In this document: positions 61,627-64,000 of the stretch, one piece after another
Numbering within the stretch: the first letter of the stretch is position 1
How the letters are laid out: each line of letters opens with the position of its first letter
Assembly: GCF_000208385.1 (NCBI RefSeq)
Contig: NC_015436.1
Coordinates: forward strand, 806,001-870,000
Reading direction: 5' to 3'
Source of the DNA: Parasphaerochaeta coccoides DSM 17374
Lineage (GTDB): Bacteria; Spirochaetota; Spirochaetia; Sphaerochaetales; Sphaerochaetaceae
Length of the DNA: 64,000 nucleotides
Made by a program: the position numbers and the translations under genes
Notes under the pieces: model-generated
Seen by the model: only the letters and a program-made list of their open reading frames with translations
Database searches by the model: none
Told to the model about the DNA's origin: nothing

Positions 61627-62359
61627 AATTGAAATCAAGAATCTTTATAAGACATTCGACTCAAAGAACACAGCGGTTCATGCTGTCAGAAACGCATCCC
61701 TGACCGTAGAGAATGGCGAAGTCGTCGTCATCATCGGCCCATCAGGCAGCGGGAAAAGTACTCTCCTCAGAACCGTCAATCGGTTGGAAATCCCTACATC
61801 AGGTGAAATCTGGATTGATGAAGAAGACGTGACGAAGCCGAGCGTGGACATACGCAAGATACGGGAAGAAGTCGGCATGGTGTTCCAGAATTTCAACTTG
61901 TTCCCGCATTTGACATCATTGGAGAATATCACGCTTGCGCTTCTGCGGGTAAAGAAAATGAACCAGAAGGCCGCTGATGACCTTGGCCGCCAGCTTCTTA
62001 CCCGCGTAGGACTCACGGAAAAAGCTGACGTCCATCCTGCCCAGCTCTCCGGGGGACAGCAGCAGCGAGTCGCCATTGCGCGAGCCTTGGCCATGCAGCC
62101 CAAGGTCATGCTGTTTGACGAACCGACCAGTGCCCTGGATCCTGAGATGATCAAGGAAGTCCTGGATGTCATGCTTGACCTTGCGGAAAGTGGGATGACT
62201 ATGTTGCTTGTAACCCATGAAATGGGTTTTGCCCGTGCAGCCGCAGACAAGGTAGTGTTTATGGATGCGGGAGAAATCGTCGAAACCGGCTCTCCTGAAC
62301 AGATATTCGAGCATCCTGCCAACGCCCGCACAAAACTGTTTCTGGATCATATCCTGTAA
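61619..62359 (+). CDS. Polar amino-acid ABC transporter ATPase (GlnQ/HisP-like)
   Basis: ATPase of 246 residues with Walker [10 protein letters not shown], signature LSGGQQQR, Walker [15 protein letters not shown] and switch His in [11 protein letters not shown]. The ATG at 61619 lies inside the permease end; GAGGAAAGG is about ten bases upstream. Together with the permease and one of the binding proteins it forms a complete importer. Ligand by context: arginine or another amino acid. Confidence 0.95.
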   Translation: MARIEIKNLYKTFDSKNTAVHAVRNASLTVENGEVVVIIGPSGSGKSTLLRTVNRLEIPTSGEIWIDEEDVTKPSVDIRKIREEVGMVFQNFNLFPHLTSLENITLALLRVKKMNQKAADDLGRQLLTRVGLTEKADVHPAQLSGGQQQRVAIARALAMQPKVMLFDEPTSALDPEMIKEVLDVMLDLAESGMTMLLVTHEMGFARAAADKVVFMDAGEIVETGSPEQIFEHPANARTKLFLDHIL

Positions 62360-62550
62360 GCGGAAATATATCCTGCTCCCCTGTCAGGAATCTCCGAAAA
62401 AAATTCCGGATGCCTACACAATATGACCGGAATACAGTACAGTGTGCGACGATATCCTGAGTTTCGCAGTTAAAAAAGCGAAAAAACATCCGTACTCATT
62501 CTAATGCAAGGGGTTACTGACAAGATGCTATAACATTCATGTGTGTGGCA

Positions 62551-64000
62551 TCAGGTCTTCTTCACTGCCGCAAAAAGTGCCCTCACATCGGCTTTCGCGT
62601 AATACTTCCGGCTCATGTCGATGTCCAGGGCTGCGCCGATGTCCTGGATGACGGGGTCGCAGTACAGGTTCATGAAGCATTGCCCTTCGATGTCGCCCAG
62701 CAGGGCCTGGCGCAGAGAATCCACCATCCGGCCCACGGACATGGTTCCCCCCGTCCTCTTCTCCAGAAGCCGCAGGAGCAGCAGGGAGACGAAACAGGTG
62801 AGGAAATGAGCCTCGATGCTGTCGCGGGTACGCACATAGACCGGACGGGCCTCCAGGTGCGTCTTGGTGATGCGGAAGCATTCCTCGATGCGCCACAGGC
62901 CCCGGTACATGTCGATGATGTCCACGTCGTCCACTGGTCGGTTCAGCTCGAAGAGGTTGTCCCTGCGGAAACGGGCCCGCCCAGCGAAGGGGGGCTCCCC
63001 CTCCTCGGTGCCTACCACGTTGGTGCAGATAAGGTAATAGCCGTCCAGCGCCTCCTCCCGCTGTAGCAGCTCCGTATCCAGGGAGACAGAGAACTCAGGA
63101 GCTTCCACGCGCTCTCCGGAGGCCCCGTCGAAGATGCTCTTCTTCAGGAACCGTCTCCCCGCATGGTTGTTCAGTACGGTGTTCTGCCCCCCGCCCGCCG
63201 CCTGCTGGGCTTTCTCGATGCTCTTCATCCTCTCGTGGCGTGCCTTCTGCTGGTAGGCGCGGCTGAAGAACACCACCTGCCTCTCGTTGACCGTCACTTT
63301 CCTCTTTCCGCCCGTCGCGGAATCGGTCACCCAACGCTCGACCGGAGTCAGGCGGCTCTTGTACCTGAAATCTCCATCGGCGGCACCATGGACGTAGCCC
63401 TCCTGCTTCAGGATGAAGGCCTGCAGCTCCGCGGTGCAGGTGCGCACCGACGAGCTGATGACGTACCCGCTGTGCCGCAGCAGGATGGAGGCCACGTTCA
63501 TCCCGCTCATCATGCCCCTGTCCGCCACGTAGATGGTCCGGCCCGTCTGCTGCAGGGGGCGGAAGGTGGCCACGTCGGTGGTGTTGCCCGGGAACAGGCC
63601 GTAGGAGAGGGGGATGCCGTCGGCGTCCATGAACAGACCCATCTGCACGATGGGATCGGGCCGGTGTTCCTTGCTCACCCCCCGCCGTCTCAGCTCGTCC
63701 TCGGCGTCCACCTCCCAGTAATAGTTGGTCACGTCGTAGTACAGCAGGCCCGTGTCCCGCCCGTACTGCCGCTCCACCATCCGCCCCAGATGGTCTATGA
63801 GGGCGTCCTTGTGCCGGGAGAAGAACGCGAGGGAGCGGTACACGTCGTCGGCGCTGAAGGCCACGTCCCCGGCAAGCCTCTGGCGCGCCTGCCAGGTACC
63901 CAGCTTGCTGTCCGGCGCCAGGATGCGCGAACACACCAGCAGCCGGAAGATGCTGTTGTGGTTGAAGAGCGCCTTGGTGTAGCGCCTCCTGTTGTTCCAG
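62551..64000 (-). CDS. IS1634-family transposase, 5' end outside window
   Basis: DDE transposase of IS4-like type. Visible core: first Asp in LLYYDVTNYYWE, second in IYVADRGMMSG, Glu in YRGLWRIEECFRITK, followed by RPVYVRTRDSIEAHFLTCF. The reading frame is open to the last base of the window (…RYTKALFNHNSIFRLL precedes the first in-window GTG), so the start lies beyond it. It is clearly more GC-rich than its neighbours, especially in third positions, which suggests recent arrival. The stop lies about 190 bases after the amino-acid ATPase gene. Confidence 0.9.
   Translation of the reverse strand, partial: WNNRRRYTKALFNHNSIFRLLVCSRILAPDSKLGTWQARQRLAGDVAFSADDVYRSLAFFSRHKDALIDHLGRMVERQYGRDTGLLYYDVTNYYWEVDAEDELRRRGVSKEHRPDPIVQMGLFMDADGIPLSYGLFPGNTTDVATFRPLQQTGRTIYVADRGMMSGMNVASILLRHSGYVISSSVRTCTAELQAFILKQEGYVHGAADGDFRYKSRLTPVERWVTDSATGGKRKVTVNERQVVFFSRAYQQKARHERMKSIEKAQQAAGGGQNTVLNNHAGRRFLKKSIFDGASGERVEAPEFSVSLDTELLQREEALDGYYLICTNVVGTEEGEPPFAGRARFRRDNLFELNRPVDDVDIIDMYRGLWRIEECFRITKTHLEARPVYVRTRDSIEAHFLTCFVSLLLLRLLEKRTGGTMSVGRMVDSLRQALLGDIEGQCFMNLYCDPVIQDIGAALDIDMSRKYYAKADVRALFAAVKKT

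Noticed and set aside
63095-63934. Minus-strand alternative frame inside the IS1634 transposase
   Set aside because: Repeated Arg/Gly/Ala-rich composition and no motif; a shadow of the GC-rich transposase gene.
1-64000. CRISPR arrays, tRNA and rRNA genes
   Set aside because: No regularly spaced repeat array was seen, and no cloverleaf-like segment with TTCGA-type arm or rRNA-like block was noticed in the intergenic gaps; a tRNAscan/CRISPR search would settle it.

Overview
This is a 64 kb stretch of a bacterial chromosome, most likely from the Spirochaetota and probably a Sphaerochaeta-like, non-flagellate, saccharolytic member. The clues are the gene neighbourhoods (rpsB-tsf-frr-uppS-cdsA-dxr-rseP, and rpsF-ssb-rpsR-yybS-rplI-dnaB), a fused aroDE, moderate GC (judged by eye), many intracellular glycosidases served by CUT1 transporters, and solute-binding proteins whose mature ends start with a GSxE motif. 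The genus is inference; no 16S or marker phylogeny is possible from this window.

Layout. (1) 0-26 kb is core chromosome: aroDE, an ABC-F ATPase, maf, the rpsB-to-rseP translation/envelope operon (+), the dnaB-to-rpsF ribosomal/replication operon (-), a separately transcribed 29-residue basic microprotein gene, murD, a FemAB-type transferase, metG, hflKC and an ABC exporter. (2) 26-28 kb: argG behind two ArgR-type boxes, then a SmtB-like ArsR regulator. (3) 28-50 kb is a glucurono(arabino)xylan-oligosaccharide island. An aldouronate operon (GH67 alpha-glucuronidase plus Lpl-type ABC transporter) runs on the minus strand; an AraR-type regulator, a GH2 enzyme and an SGNH esterase run on the plus strand; then a second minus-strand block holds a GH3 enzyme, a CUT1 transporter, a GH52 beta-xylosidase and a NarL-type two-component system whose sensor kinase has a LacI-type sugar-binding domain and no visible membrane segment. 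No endoxylanase is present and none of the hydrolases has an evident signal peptide, so the logic is import of oligosaccharides cut outside the cell, followed by debranching and hydrolysis in the cytoplasm. (4) 50-57 kb is housekeeping: adk, a UPRTase-like protein, a TPR lipoprotein, rnhA, parvulin, a CYTH protein, an MFS transporter and a DUF212 membrane protein. (5) 57-62.4 kb: an amino-acid ABC transporter with two paralogous binding proteins, separated from its permease/ATPase pair by an IS30-family element. (6) 62.5-64 kb: a GC-rich IS1634-type transposase running off the window edge.

The points most worth checking are: the apparently soluble LacI-domain histidine kinase beside the xylosidase cluster; a recurring arrangement of an ArgR-like box placed exactly 6 bp upstream of the -35 at argG and at both ends of the amino-acid transporter locus; an AraR-like operator (ATTTGT-N4-ACAAAT) before the GntR/LacI regulator; the shared mature N-terminal motif of all four binding proteins; and the odd inverted/direct repeat pair bracketing the IS30 element. 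All calls come from reading translated sequence and motifs by eye; no database search was run.
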